In this document: positions 33,090 to 44,269 of the stretch, piece by piece | How the letters are laid out: each line of letters starts with the position of its first letter | Position numbering within the stretch: position 1 is the stretch's first letter | DNA from: Liolophura sinensis | Lineage: Eukaryota; Mollusca; Polyplacophora; Chitonida; Chitonidae | Direction: 5' to 3' | Length of the DNA: 64,000 bases | Assembly (NCBI RefSeq): GCF_032854445.1 | Contig: NC_088304.1 | Location: 6,275,704 to 6,339,703 of the forward strand | The notes under the pieces: generated by a model | Told to the model about the DNA's origin: nothing | Databases searched by the model: none | Seen by the model: the letters and a program-made list of their open reading frames with translations, nothing else | Position numbers and translations under genes: made by a program

Positions 33090-33395
33090 GTGGCCATTTG
33101 CCAGCTATCACACTGTCGTCGCAACTCTGGTTTTACTCTCTATGCTGTGGCCGTATTTCACCGGTTACGTGTGACCATTTGCCAGCTATCACACTGTCGT
33201 CGCAACTCTGGTTTTACTCTCTATGCTGTGACCGTATTTCACCGGTTACGTGTGATCATTTGCCAGCTATCACACTGTCGTCGCAACTCTGGTTTTACTC
33301 TCTATGCTGTGACCGTATTTCACCGGTTACGTGTGATCATTTGCCAGCTATCACACTGTCGTCCCAACTCTGGTTTTATTCTCTATGCTGTGCAT
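33090..33395. repeat. 81-bp minisatellite, about 4 copies, formed from the 3' end of DR2
   Basis: Unit: CCGTATTTCACCGGTTACGT, GTGACCATTTGCCAGCTATC, ACACTGTCGTCGCAACTCTG, GTTTTACTCTCTATGCTGTG. GCAACTCTG recurs at 33121, 33202 and 33283, exactly 81 bases (27 codons) apart, which explains two overlapping open frames of over 100 codons. Confidence 0.95.
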
Positions 33396-33439
33396 GTAAG
33401 TCTTAAATTACATCATATCATAATCACCCTTTGATGTGC

Positions 33440-34610
33440 ATTTACCACTGAATCAAATCAACAGCTTCTTAAACCACGTGCTACCTGTATTCTTATGTTC
33501 GCATAAAATTAAATTCACATTAAATCAAGGTTCACTTTCAGAGGCATGAACGAATTAATGTCCCTCAAATAGAGACCAATGCGGGCTTTGATTGGAAGAG
33601 GTGTCAGACTGTGACAATTCCCGTAAAACTTGTTTCAGATAAAAAGAGAACAACTCGAAGGTAATAGATAACGAACAGTTTAATGTTGTTAAAACATGCT
33701 TTGGTCTGTCAACCACAAACCATTCAGTAATTAAAAGGTAATTAACCGAACATTAAGGCAATTTTAATTCACGATCGTTCAGCTCTCCTCAACACAATGA
33801 GGTCGCTGTAGCTTCATACTCAGTTACATTGCATTACAGTGGCTTACTATTGTCACTTTGAAAGTAAATTGTACTTCTGTCTAATCAAGGCTTAGCGTGA
33901 GTATGTACATATTAAGAAACAGAAATGAATATATATAATTTTTTCTAGTGCGGCGTAACCTTTAACAGTATTTCGGAGCAATTTTATAAAAAAAAAAACA
34001 ACAGGCCTTACGCCCCATGCACCCAGTCACAGTATGCAAAGAGTAATTGATCTACCCTATTTCATCTGGTATGTCAAAGTGCACTTTCAGAAGCACAGAA
34101 TTGCTTAAAATGCTACATTTGATGCTGACATATATGAGTCTCTGATAATAGTCAAACTTCACATGAATTTCCCAAGTGCCACTGCATGTTGGATGAATCA
34201 GCGAGGACTGGGCAAAATTTATCACCTGAAAAATGTTTAACTTTAGGTGAAATACCATATTCCCCAACGTTTAAAATCAGAGGTGTGAACCCGCCCCCGC
34301 TTACACACCTGTCTGTCCAATTTTCCGTCATGGGTGATGCGATTACATATACCTGTGTATTTGCACTCCGATAAAATCTGTCTATTTATCCCGAAATTTC
34401 ACAAAATTTGTTAAGATCTATTTAAATAAGTCTGACGAAAAATGATAAAATCTGATGAAAAAATTATCAATAAACATGTTTATTGATAAAATAAATTTGC
34501 TTTAATTTTGACATTGCAGCATATAGGGTAAAATGACAGCAGCGATGGCAGTTTGATAATTTGCAAATATGTGATACTATAACCAAATTAGTCTTGGAAT
34601 TGAATTTATG
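33440..34610. other. No supported gene
   Basis: AT-rich. A short fragment CAATGAGGTCGCTGTAGCTTC (about 33797) may be decayed SINE-A head. Frames of 60-70 codons overlap on both strands at 34052-34374. Confidence 0.45.
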
Positions 34611-34614
34611 CATC

Positions 34615-35115
34615 CAATCAGGCATTCGCATGTCAGCCGTCAACCAACAAGAACGTTCCAGGCCAATAATCTCAAGGCCAGTTCCTAAAACGACGTATGA
34701 TACAAGCCACCAAAGAACTAAGAAAGTACATGTATATAAAGTACGAACATAGAGCGGAATCATGCAAGGAAATGAGGTCAACAGTTTTCAGTGATGTTGG
34801 AAGGACACAAGGTATGGCTGGGTGAAATTAGTATTCAGATTGTGTATTATGCTAGAATATCAGTAGTCGATAACAAAGTGTGTATTTCAGTTGCGCTTTG
34901 ATTGCAATTGTTCATATATCCAAAGCGTCGATCTAATTCAACACGATGAATACACTTCCCCTACCCCAGGGTTAAGACACAATCATGACGCAGAGCACCA
35001 GAGATTCTGGACTTATATGTCTCCATATTTACTTATTGTAAAACTTAAGAAACTTGGAGTGATAGCGTTTGATAGAATAACCTTTAAAATTTTTAGAGTG
35101 ATAAATTGTGTATAC
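34615..35115 (+). repeat. Dispersed repeat DR1, copy 4
   Basis: GGCATTCGCATGTCAGCCGT, CAATAATCTCAAGGCCAG, CACCAAAGAACTAAGAAAGT, GTCAACAGTTTTCAGTGATG, TTGCGCTTTGATTGCAATTG, ATTCAACACGATGAATACAC, AGAGATTCTGGACTTA and AATAACCTTTAAAAT. Confidence 0.8.
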
Positions 35116-35483
35116 GCCATATGTAGGACCCTTTGTTATATTGCTGTCCTCGTGAGAATAGTTTACAATGTCTAAATTGAAACTATCCCTCTTGTCATTA
35201 GGTGAGGAAACCATGTTGGTTTCTGTATAAATGTAGGTCCAGATAAGATGTACCACCTGGAGATTCTGTGGTTTCCTTTAAATCCAGCAAAGGTGGGTAT
35301 GTGCCTTAACCGTCCATCTTGTAGACAGCTTTTATACAAACCAGCATGCCATGTGTAACATCATAGATGGCGCCTCTTGTAGTATGAGATCCTTACATAT
35401 TAACGGGGAAGACGTAATTGTCCCTTACTTTTGAATCACAATCTGTATGGTTAAGGTCTGTAACGCTCGTCATTTTCAAACTG

Positions 35484-35890
35484 TATCTAATACCGCTTAA
35501 CCTGGGGCTAGGGGCCGTAAAGGCAGCCATGCTAATTACATCTGCATGATGCCTTTAAGAACAGTTGCAATCAAAGCGCGACTGAGATACCTTGTTTAAT
35601 TGTTATTTGACCTGGAACTCATTCATGGACTACGAATTTGAGCTTTGATATGGAATTCATGCCTGGGATATCCACTGTTTGCCCGACATCACTGAAAACT
35701 GATGACCGTTTCTCTCTTGTGTGTTACCGGGTTTATTTGCTATTTGTATAATTTCTTACATACTTTTGTCTTTGGGAGCTAGTGTTAAACGTTGTTTTGG
35801 AAATGAATCTTGCGATTATCGACTTGGAACGCCCTTTACAGACTACGAATGGTATACGAATGTCGGACATGACGCTTATATTTCACAGTC
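35484..35890 (-). repeat. Dispersed repeat DR1, copy 5 (right arm of an inverted pair)
   Basis: Reverse complement of 28034-28440 with only scattered differences, including CTCCTGTG/CTCTTGTG near 35715 and a one-base change near the LAIIDLER segment. The two arms face each other across about 7 kb that contains three further DR1 copies. A 79-codon plus-strand frame at 35721-35960 and a 68-codon minus-strand frame at 27990-28196 come from this repeat. Confidence 0.87.
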
Positions 35891-35959
35891 TTTGCTATAT
35901 ACATATTGCTTAAAGCTAAGGGACCATTCCCCAGTCCCAATAATCTCACAGCTGTCCTA

Positions 35960-36890
35960 AATGAACCTATTATACGTACCCTAATTCTATTATAGTTTCC
36001 ACTCCCAGATCCTGTTGGCAACAAAGTCAACTTTACCCGTTCATTAACCGCCCTACTTCTGCACAAAAGGATTTTCAGAAAAATGCGTAATAAACAACAA
36101 AATTGGAAGTCCACAACTGAGAAGTAGCAACAGCTGTTCACCTTCCCCGGATTCGTTCATAGTTTTTAAGTGACGTTCTTCAACGACCTGGCACCTCAAA
36201 CGCTTTTTTTCAGTGAAACACAAACAAGGGCTACTTCTTTACACATTCCCCATGCAGACGTAAATGTTCTACGAAGAGACGGGATTGGAGTAGATGAAAA
36301 TTTAGGTCATGCGTCATTATATCTAGAAAACTAGTGTGAACATTTTTGTCTTTAATAAGGCGACAATAAAATACAAAACAAGTTCGCTTGCCCCCTCCCC
36401 CCCCCCCCCCCCCTTCCCGGATGAAGAATATTCCTAGGCGACGTAATTTGATTGTTTAAAAACAATTAAAGCGTGGGAAAATAGAAGTGTTGTGCAGATG
36501 TGGAAATTTCATAGCATTTACAGCTTTATCATATAGCTGAGCCCAGATATGAGGCTTTTTCAAGCGTTTCTCTGATGACTCGGTATTACGTCGATTCAAT
36601 TTTCATATCTTTTAAAATATATACAGAAAACTCCTGTTGACATTTTTCTGAATATTAAGTTAGCATTAATTTATGCTATTCGCTATGTAAATATTTTTGA
36701 AATTGTTTGATTCTGGTCTACGCTTCAGTTTGTCATTAAACCAGAAGTGTCTGTTATGGGCAGAACATTACTTGGGCAATGTCATTCATATAATGATGTT
36801 TCCATGCGGTTTAAATTCTGGTGATATGATCATTAAGCCTACACACCACTATATGTGAGTCGAAACAATACACAGTTCATATCAGTCTGA
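35960..36890. other. No supported gene; poly(C) tract at 36390-36412
   Basis: Unremarkable AT-rich DNA apart from a run of C interrupted only by T (CCCCCTCCCCCC... about 20 C). A 101-codon minus-strand frame at 35836-36141 overlaps DR1 and lacks motifs. Confidence 0.5.
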
Positions 36891-36894
36891 ACAT

Positions 36895-37030
36895 CAGCAG
36901 ACTTCTAAGTGAGGCAAATTGGCAAGACGGCGTATTTTACCAGTTAGGTGTGACCATTTGTCAATTATCACACTGTCGTAGTTATTCTGGTGTTAATCTC
37001 CATGTTGTCGTCTTTTGTATCCTGCATCAT
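36895..37030. repeat. Dispersed repeat DR2 copy (3' half)
   Basis: AGTGAGGCAAATTGGCAAGA, CCAGTTAGGTGTGACCATTT, GTCAATTATCACACTGTCGT and CATGTTGTCGTCTTTTGTAT. Confidence 0.65.
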
Positions 37031-37087
37031 TTGTAATCACTTTCTACCGCCTGCTTTGTCACTTGTAAGAATTAGCATATATAACGT

Positions 37088-37205
37088 GTAAAATTCAAAT
37101 TGTTTTTACGCGACCGCCAAATTGTTTTTATCGTCATACACGAAGGTCAAATTGTTTCCACTGTCTTACACGAAGGTCAAATTGTTTTTACTGCCTTACA
37201 CGATG
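37088..37205. repeat. 30-bp tandem repeat, 3-4 copies
   Basis: CAAATTGTTTTTACTG then CCTTACACGAAGGT. CAAATTG starts at 37118, 37148 and 37178. Confidence 0.85.
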
Positions 37206-37209
37206 GCTA

Positions 37210-38100
37210 TTGTTGGCAGTAAACTTTACAGTTCGAGACCAATATGTACCTCTAGACGCGTGGCCTAATTTTAGTTTTCTCTTTGTTTTTAGTCGAGCAA
37301 CGAGGGCAGTAGAATCCAAACAAAGGTATGTGTCTTCTAATGACTCAAGAACTTGAGCTTGTCTTTCAAAGCCTTGTCAAAGAATGGCTGATGAGATATG
37401 CTTGTTCTAACGTTTAGGCTGATTTATACCTGACGATTTGAAACAGACTTCGTGGTGCGTTATGGAGAAGACTTATGGTTATTCTGACACCTGTCAAAAG
37501 TACATGCTTTGAGCTATAACAAAATATAGTTAATATGTTTCTCTTTTAGACAGTAGGTGTGGTAACGTACAGCGGAATGCCGTACATTTCCGTAGGAATG
37601 GGGTAAACTACGTTTTTTAGTCGGGCACAAAAACTGCAGAAAAACGTGCTGCATGGTTTTTCGGGAAATTTATAATTCCGGTACCAAACCCATAAAGTCC
37701 GTCCAAAATATAACATGCTTCATTATCTAAATTCCTTAATTTGCACACAGTCTGCTTGTGTAATTTGTTTTGACCAACTGACCGAGAAGATACGTTGTCT
37801 ATCTTCTACAGACTGTGCCCCCAAAATAAACATCCGCACTGACAGGTGCTTCTACATCTGTATAAGTGATTAAGTACCAAACGGCAAGTATCATATCTTT
37901 AACCTCACCACAGAAGTCGCCGCTTATTTAGAGCCAAAGGCTATTTTTGCCGTGGTTCATGGTGAAAATAAATGTAATTATTTACTGATGCCCATTTAAG
38001 CTTTATCTATCAATATTTTATCTACAAAAATAGGTTATTTTTCTTAAATTTTATTAGTAATTGCATTGACTGTTTATGTTTATTTTCTTTTTCTCAAGCT
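37210..38100. other. No supported gene
   Basis: AT-rich, no long frames and no repeat similarity noticed. Confidence 0.5.
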
Positions 38101-38104
38101 GCAT

Positions 38105-38325
38105 AGGTAACGCGAGGCCAGTCGTGGCTTTGATGTGACGACACTGGCCCCAGTATGGTCAGAAAAAGCCACCGTAGAATCCAAAGTATCAAATGCATTT
38201 TACTGGGTGAAATAGTCTTATTTAATTTAATTCTTATTCTGTTTGTGGACAGTGTTTGATGATTTTCATGGGATTTTTACTTCACGTTAGTGTTTTCTTT
38301 CTCTTTAATCTTCACGTCTGGTGAT
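38105..38325. repeat. Dispersed repeat DR3, copy 2
   Basis: TGACGACACTGGCCCCAGTA, TGGTCAGAAAAAGCCACCGT, GTTTGTGGACAGTGTTTGAT and CACGTTAGTGTTTTCTTTCT align with 11995-12175. Confidence 0.5.
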
Positions 38326-38404
38326 TTCCTCTCTTTTAGGACTGTTCCACTCGGCCGCCATTAATTCTGTCAAACGGGAACTGGGTTTCACACGACAAAT
38401 AATT

Positions 38405-38720
38405 CTTCAGATAGACAATGGTTTACTCGAATGACCGGTTGTGTCGCCAAATGAGCAGTGTTTGTGTCAGATGGCAGTGGTTTACTTAAATTCACAAAGG
38501 TTTCTCCAGATTGGCAATAATTTTTTCAAGGGTAGAGAGGTTTTCTCGAACTTTGGTTTCCTTATCTGGGCAGTGGTTTCCCTAGAGGCATTGGCTTTCT
38601 ACAATGTCAGTATTTTCTTTTCATCTGGGCAGTGATTTGCCCATTGGGCAGATACGCCATGGTTATCTCAAATCTGGAATGGTTCCCTCAAATGGACAAT
38701 GGTTTTCTCAGAAGGACAGC
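38405..38720. repeat. Highly decayed short tandem array (about 22-24 bp)
   Basis: Recurring GGTTT(A/C)CTC(A/G)AA(T/A) with (T/A)(G/T)GGCAGTG phrases: GGTTTACTCGAATGACC, GGCAGTGGTTTACTTAAAT, GGTTTCTCCAGATTGGCA, GGGCAGTGGTTTCCCTAGA, GGTTCCCTCAAATGGACAAT. The spacing is irregular. Confidence 0.5.
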
Positions 38721-38829
38721 CTTTTTATGAAGCAGGGCGCACAAAATTCTCGATTTGGGCCATATATTTTCGGTTTACAGGAGATAGAAAACAGTCTGGG
38801 ATGTCTTAATATATCGGTATTCTGAGACG

Positions 38830-40235
38830 GTCCATCGTCAGAATATTTCAGTAAGAAGGCCATGAAGTAAATCGCTAGTCTAGCAAATAAAGGACGGATT
38901 TTTCCACAGCTGATAAACAGCTAGCTTTAACAGCCAAGACACAGCCCAGTGCGATTACGCCATGTTGTTGGAAGGCATGTGATCGACACAGAACTTCCGG
39001 TGAGACCATCTAAATAGTCGTATAGGAGCCGCGCTGTCGAGTATATGAAGAGCACTTAGGATTGTATCATACTTTAAATTATTCTGGCAAATTTGCTCTG
39101 CTGTAATACAAGGATAAAAAAAATCCAAGCAGGCTGGACTAAAAAATTAACCGACGACGTACCACAAGGTCTATGCTTTGTAACGTTATGCGACTAACCG
39201 GTTAGACAACACTAACGGCCGTGTTGTTATTACTATTCTTGACTAGGCACGCCTGTGACACGTTCAAAGGGCAAAAGTTGACAGGTGAATCCGTTTTAGA
39301 TATAATCATCACGTTAACTGGCGTTTGACTGTTTGACATACATCTTTACTGTGTTACATTTGTCTATGAGACACTGTTTAAGAAGGTCAATGTTATATAT
39401 GAGCAAACACTTTAGCTCAAAACATACCACCTACACACACAGATAGCGCTTACTGACAGGATGGAACTGAACATATTTTATTCTAACAAATTACGTAAAC
39501 AAATATAATTATAACTGTTTGGGCACAGATGTGTACATGAAATGACACATCATTTGTGTCAAGGCCTCTAAAAACCGAAGTTGGCCTCATTTATTAGACC
39601 ACTTAAAACTATGCATAAATATACTTATTTTTTTTTTAGATATGTGTGAAGAGAGTTAAAGGCGTTAAAACATTTAACGTTGTAAGGTGGGCTTTGTGAA
39701 CCATACTATCCGAGTTTAGGAACTCTGAGGTCACAGGAAGTTTTTCCCAATCTAATCAAGACATTGAATGTTGTAACAACTCGGTTTGTCCATGAGTAAA
39801 AGATTATTAAAATAATATTCTCAAAAATTCCTTCCTTCTGGTGAACATCAGGAAAACAAGATTATGTGACGTCAGAGTCCTACATACCGTCAGTGTGGCA
39901 AATAAAACCCATCATAGAATTCAAATATTTGAAAACCTTTCAATATTTAAAATAAATGAAAGTATTTTTGCGCATGATTTTCAGTTTTCTGTATAGTGAA
40001 CCTTGCTTACATTTTAGTTCTCGTTTACTTTTCTTTCTCTTTTAAGACAAAAAAGAAACAACAGGGCTAACTTCTGTAGTGCATTCTAAAATAGTGACTA
40101 AAATATACGTTGCATTCAACAGTGTATTCATCTGGTTGATAAACAAATATAATAGTCATTATACGGTGATGCCACTATTAGAACATAATACGCAACCAGG
40201 CTTGTTTCATAATGAAAGTGCGTTGTAGCATTACA
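38830..40235. other. No supported gene
   Basis: AT-rich. A DR3-like fragment may lie at 39865-39960 (GTGACGTCAGAGTCC, TAGAATTCAAATATTTGAAA). No coding frames of note. Confidence 0.5.
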
Positions 40236-40239
40236 CAGA

Positions 40240-40450
40240 GAACATAAATTTGGCCTGAAAGAGAGAGTGCGAGTAAGGTTGAATCAGAGAGAATGGGTTA
40301 AGCCTGAAGACAAAAACGGCTATTTAAGCGTGAAACAGAGATGATGGGCTAAGCCTGAAACACACACAGTGAATTAAGCTTGAAAACAGAGACAGTGAGT
40401 TCAGTACGAGGGAAGGCCTGCCACCAGAGAGGAGGAGTTAAGTCAACAAG
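40240..40450. repeat. Decayed short tandem array (about 27-30 bp)
   Basis: AAGCCTGAAACA...AGAGA..ATGGGTTAAGCCTGAA phrases repeat with GTGAATTAAGCTTGAAAACA and GTGAGTTCAG variants. About seven imperfect units. Confidence 0.55.
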
Positions 40451-40597
40451 AGACCGGGTGTTTGAATATGCACAGGAAATATACCATAAGTCAAGCTGCC
40501 CTATCTGTATCGTATATATACAATGCAGTCTATATATGCGCCTTACAGCCTCTTTCATCATTGCTAAGCATAAAAATTGCGACCTTTATTTGGTGAT

Positions 40598-40621
40598 CAT
40601 CAGGATTATTTAATCCTGATG
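40598..40621. repeat. Short perfect hairpin
   Basis: CATCAGGATTA-TT-TAATCCTGATG: 11-bp arms, 2-base loop, followed by TTTTC. It could act in RNA, but nothing links it to a transcript. Confidence 0.7.
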
Positions 40622-41024
40622 TTTTCTTGTGTACTTCGTGAAGTTAATCGATGGGTCTAATCAGCTCTTCAAATTACACATCCAGCTTTCCAGTATATTT
40701 CACACACAACAATCACCCGGTTATAAATTATTTTTTCATATTTTGTGACATTTCCTGAAAGGTTTTTCTATTGTTGTATGTGTAACCACAGCAGCTTACA
40801 CATCTGGCGTTCATTTGGACATATGTAGAAATCATGTGCGTGACTTCCTGTCAACACCCCAGTTTAACTAATAATGAACATTCAACGCAAACACGTTTGA
40901 GTAAAACGGCGGGCAAAGATACAGATCGGTGCATATCTGAATGCTGAATTCATTAATTCGCCTTCAACATTCCTTGCATCGTTCCGTCATCCCCGAATAT
41001 GACTGCTTTTATTTGCATGAATTC

Positions 41025-41115
41025 GTCTTTCTTAGTTCTTGGATGGTTCGTAGTAGACGTTGTTTTTTGAATTGGTCTCGCAATTATTGACTTGGAGTGT
41101 CCTTTATAGTTGACG
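41025..41115 (-). repeat. Dispersed repeat DR1, fragment
   Basis: CTTTCTTAGTTCTTGGATGG, CTCGCAATTATTGACTTGGA and CCTTTATAGTTGACGGCT match the 5' part of DR1 in minus orientation. Confidence 0.6.
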
Positions 41116-41424
41116 GCTTAGGCCATGTATATACAATATCACAGGGTATTGCAATTGTATGGGTTGGCATCAACGAAATCAAATCAAAGGACAATGTAAC
41201 AGATCGCTACCCTAAATTCATACTCTCCATGCTGTAGTTTTTCAAATCGTATGCCTGTACAAACCAGGATTCTATTGGTGGACTAGCACAATATCTGATC
41301 CTTCATTGTTTTATTGTTATTGTTTATTAAATGTAATGACAACATAGCATTTTGAGTAATTCTAGACACAGACGGCTATTTAACTGCAGGTAACATCGAT
41401 GCAATCCTAATCCTAATTAAACCG

Positions 41425-41525
41425 CCAAGTCAAGAATATTTCATTTATATGACAGCGGCCAGCATGGTGGTGGGAGAAACCGGGCAAACCTCGGGGGACA
41501 ACCACGACCATCCGCAGGCTGCTGG
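41425..41525 (-). mobile_element. SINE-A fragment at the edge of the 36-bp array
   Basis: CAAGAATATTTCATTTATAT, GACAGCGGCCAGCATGGTGG, GGAGAAACCGGGCAAACC and CGACCATCCGCAGGCTGCTGG. The match ends exactly where the tandem array begins (GGCAATGTCACAGG). Confidence 0.8.
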
Positions 41526-42339
41526 CAATGTCACAGGTCTTGTCATACAAATACATAGGATAATTTCACAGGTTCTTGTCATACAAATACATAAGGCAAT
41601 GTCACAGGTTCTTGTCATACAAATACATAAGGCAATGTCACAGGTTCTTGTCATACAAATACATAAGGAAATGTCACTGGTTCTTGTCATACAAATACAT
41701 AAGGCAATGTCACAGGTTCTTGTCATACAAATACATAAGGCAATGTCACAGGTTCTTGTCATACAAATACATAAGGCAATGTCACAGGTTCTTGTCATAC
41801 AAATTGATAGGGCAATGTCACGAGTTCTGGTCGTACAAACACATAGGGCAATATTACAAGTTAATGTCATACAAATGCATAGACCAATGTCACATACAGA
41901 TTTATACAAATACATAGGGCAATGTCACAGGTTCTTGTGATACAAATACATAAGGCAATGTCAAAGGTTAGTGTCGTACAAATGCATAGGGCAACGTTAT
42001 AGGTTAGTGTCATACAAAAAATAGGGCAATGTCACAGGTTAATGTCATACAATATAAAGGACAATGTCACACGTTAGTGTCATACAAATGGATAGGGCAA
42101 TGTTATAGGTTAGTGTCATACAAATACATAGGGCAGTGTCACAGGTCTTGTCATACAAATACATAAGGCAGTGTCACAGGTTAGTGTCTTTCAAATATAT
42201 GGGACAATTTCACAGGTTTTTGTCATACAAAAACAAAACACAGCTTTATAGTTCGATGCCGTACGAGAACTCCATTGGGCAATGTTATAGACAAGAGTGA
42301 GCAATGTTAACGTCCTGTGTCATACAATAGCAAGCCACA
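41526..42339. repeat. 36-bp minisatellite, left part, about 20 units decaying rightward
   Basis: Unit: GTCACAGGTTCTTGTCATAC, AAATACATAAGGCAAT. The first eight or so units are nearly perfect, then variants (GTTAGTGTC, GTTATAGG) accumulate. Because 36 is 12 codons, frames of 113, 156 and 163 codons are open on both strands; they are by-products. Confidence 0.96.
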
Positions 42340-42697
42340 ATTTCGTAGGTGAGTGAGTGAGTGAGTGAGTGAGTGCTTGGGGCTTTACGTCGTACTTAAT
42401 GATTTTTCAGTCATATGACTACGAAGTCCTCAGAATGTATGTAATGTGCCTCCTTATTGCAGGTGGATTTTCACCGCTCTTTTATCTAGTGCTGCTTCAC
42501 TGAGACGACTTACCTAAGGCAAGTAAGCCGCACCGCCCGAGCCATTATACTGATACGGGTCAACCAGTCTTTGCACTATCTCCTTAATGCTGAACGCTAA
42601 GCCAGGGAGTTACAACTTCCTCTTTTTTAAGGTGGCCCAACTCAGGATCTACCCCCCACAAGCAGACGCTTTGCTTTTGGGACGGTATTTCGTAGGT
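42340..42697 (-). mobile_element. SINE-B copy with perfect 11-bp target-site duplication
   Basis: ATTTCGTAGGT occurs at 42340-42350 and again at 42687-42697, flanking the element. Between them lie (GTGA)n, GCTTGGGGCTTTACGTCGTA, TTTTTCAGTCATATGACTAC, TGCTGCTTCACTGAGACGAC, GCCATTATACTGATACGGGT and a tRNA-like right end (on the minus strand GTAGATCCTGAGTTGGGCC). The insertion splits the 36-bp array, so it post-dates array formation. Confidence 0.92.
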
Positions 42698-43105
42698 CGT
42701 AAACAATGGGCAATGTTATAGGTTGACGTAAAAAAAAAACAACAGGCAATGTTATAGGTCGGTGTAGTTCACTTGACAAATAAAAGTAAAAAAACCAGTT
42801 TCATACAACAACAGTGATATAGATTTGTGCTGTACAAAAAAAAAATAAATGTTGTATATCGGTTTCAAACAAAAGCAAAGGTAATGTGAAATATCGGTGA
42901 CATACAAAAACCAAAGGCAATGTGAACTATCGGTGTTACAAAAACCAAAGGCATTGTGAACTATCGGTGTCACTCAAAAACCAAAGGCAATGTGAACTAT
43001 CGGTATCATACAAAAGCCAAAGGCAATGTGAACTATCGGTGACATACAAAAAACAAAGACAATGTGAAATATCGGTGTAATACAAAAAGCAAAGGCAATG
43101 TGACA
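42698..43105. repeat. 36-bp minisatellite, right part, diverged
   Basis: GGCAATGTTATAGGT units next to the SINE continue the left part. Further right the unit has drifted to CAAAGGCAATGTGAACTATC, GGTGTCATACAAAAAC with about the same spacing. Confidence 0.85.
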
Positions 43106-43109
43106 AAGC

Positions 43110-44010
43110 TGTCAGCGATTTTTACGGAACTGTAACAGTGCATTCCGTTAAGGATATATTTTCAGCTTTCAATAAAATATTGAGAAAATATGATTAAACT
43201 ACCGTTTTAATTTTCATACTTAATTAAATCTGTACAGAAAATAATGATTAGAAAGAAATTATGGGTGAGGCACACAGACACTTTAATACATCGGTTAAGT
43301 AACGTTGTTTACAGACAATTTATTTTACGGAACATCGGCTTATTGTTTACTCATCACAATGATTAATGCTTTCACCCGTCCCCCGGAGACTTAACTTCTT
43401 CGTGCTACGAACTAATTAATGACCCTGATTATAAACCTTTAATCACTTAACAAAAGTTAAGGACTGATTACAACTGCTTTTATTCACATTTACATTTCAG
43501 TGATTGTCAGATAAGCATGTTGACGAAACCACAGTAAAATATGCCCTTCAGTTATAGTAGTGATAAACCGGCTTGTGTCAAGATTTCTCCACTCATCAAT
43601 CTGGCCGGCGAATTGTAAGTGAAATTTTCTTGAGTACACAATGTATCTAGCAGATTTTGTTGTTGAGAGATTAGTTATATCACAGAAGTATATTCTTTGG
43701 CCTACCAGCTGACTCGTCACAGTTTCAAACTTAACCTTGCTGTATGATGTAATAATGTATAATTTTGTGTTGTCGCCAAACTTATCTAATGACTTGGCTG
43801 ATTAAATTTGCTTACAGGTGAATTCAAAACTTGAATAACAACCTCGTCGACTGTCATATCGGTCTATACAGTGTGAACTGTGTCGGCTGCGGTGTCAAAA
43901 TGAAGTATTGACAGACCTGTCTTTAACTTAGCAGCGCCATGGCTTGTTTATCGAGGTGTAATCTGGGTTTAAAAGGCTTGACAAGATACAGAATGTGTAC
44001 TAAATGTGGA
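43110..44010. other. No supported gene; SINE-A relic at 43601-43640
   Basis: CTGGCCGGCGAATTGTAAGT, GAAATTTTCTTGAGTACAC resembles the SINE-A tail in plus orientation and lies inside a 76-codon minus-strand frame (43490-43720), which argues against that frame being a gene. Confidence 0.5.
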
Positions 44011-44015
44011 CGAAA

Positions 44016-44262
44016 GCCTATACATTGGTTGATAATAGCCTATACATTGGTTGATAATAGCCTATGCATTGGTTGATAATAGCCAATACATTGGTTGATG
44101 ATAGCCTATGCATTGGTTGATAATAGCCAATACATTGGTTGATAATAGCCTATACACTGGTTGATAATAGCCAATACATTGGTTGATAATAGCCTATACA
44201 TCGGTTGATAATAGCCTATACATTGGTTGATAATAGCCAATATATTGGTTGATAATAGCCTG
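44016..44262. repeat. 22-bp minisatellite, 11 copies, each with ATTGG and GATAA motifs
   Basis: Unit: CTATACATTGGTTGATAATAGC (22 bases), with CTA/CAA alternation at the junction so that some units also read GCCAAT. Starts are 22 bases apart through the block. Confidence 0.95.
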
Positions 44263-44269
44263 TAAAATC

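Noticed and set aside
33090-33434. 114- and 102-codon overlapping plus-strand frames
   Set aside because: Two frames of the same 81-bp array derived from DR2.
41449-41940. 163- and 156-codon frames on opposite strands
   Set aside because: Both arise from a 36-bp tandem unit with no stop in those frames; there is no start context, signal or non-repetitive coding sequence.
43490-43720. 76-codon minus-strand ORF
   Set aside because: Contains a decayed SINE-A tail and lacks motifs.
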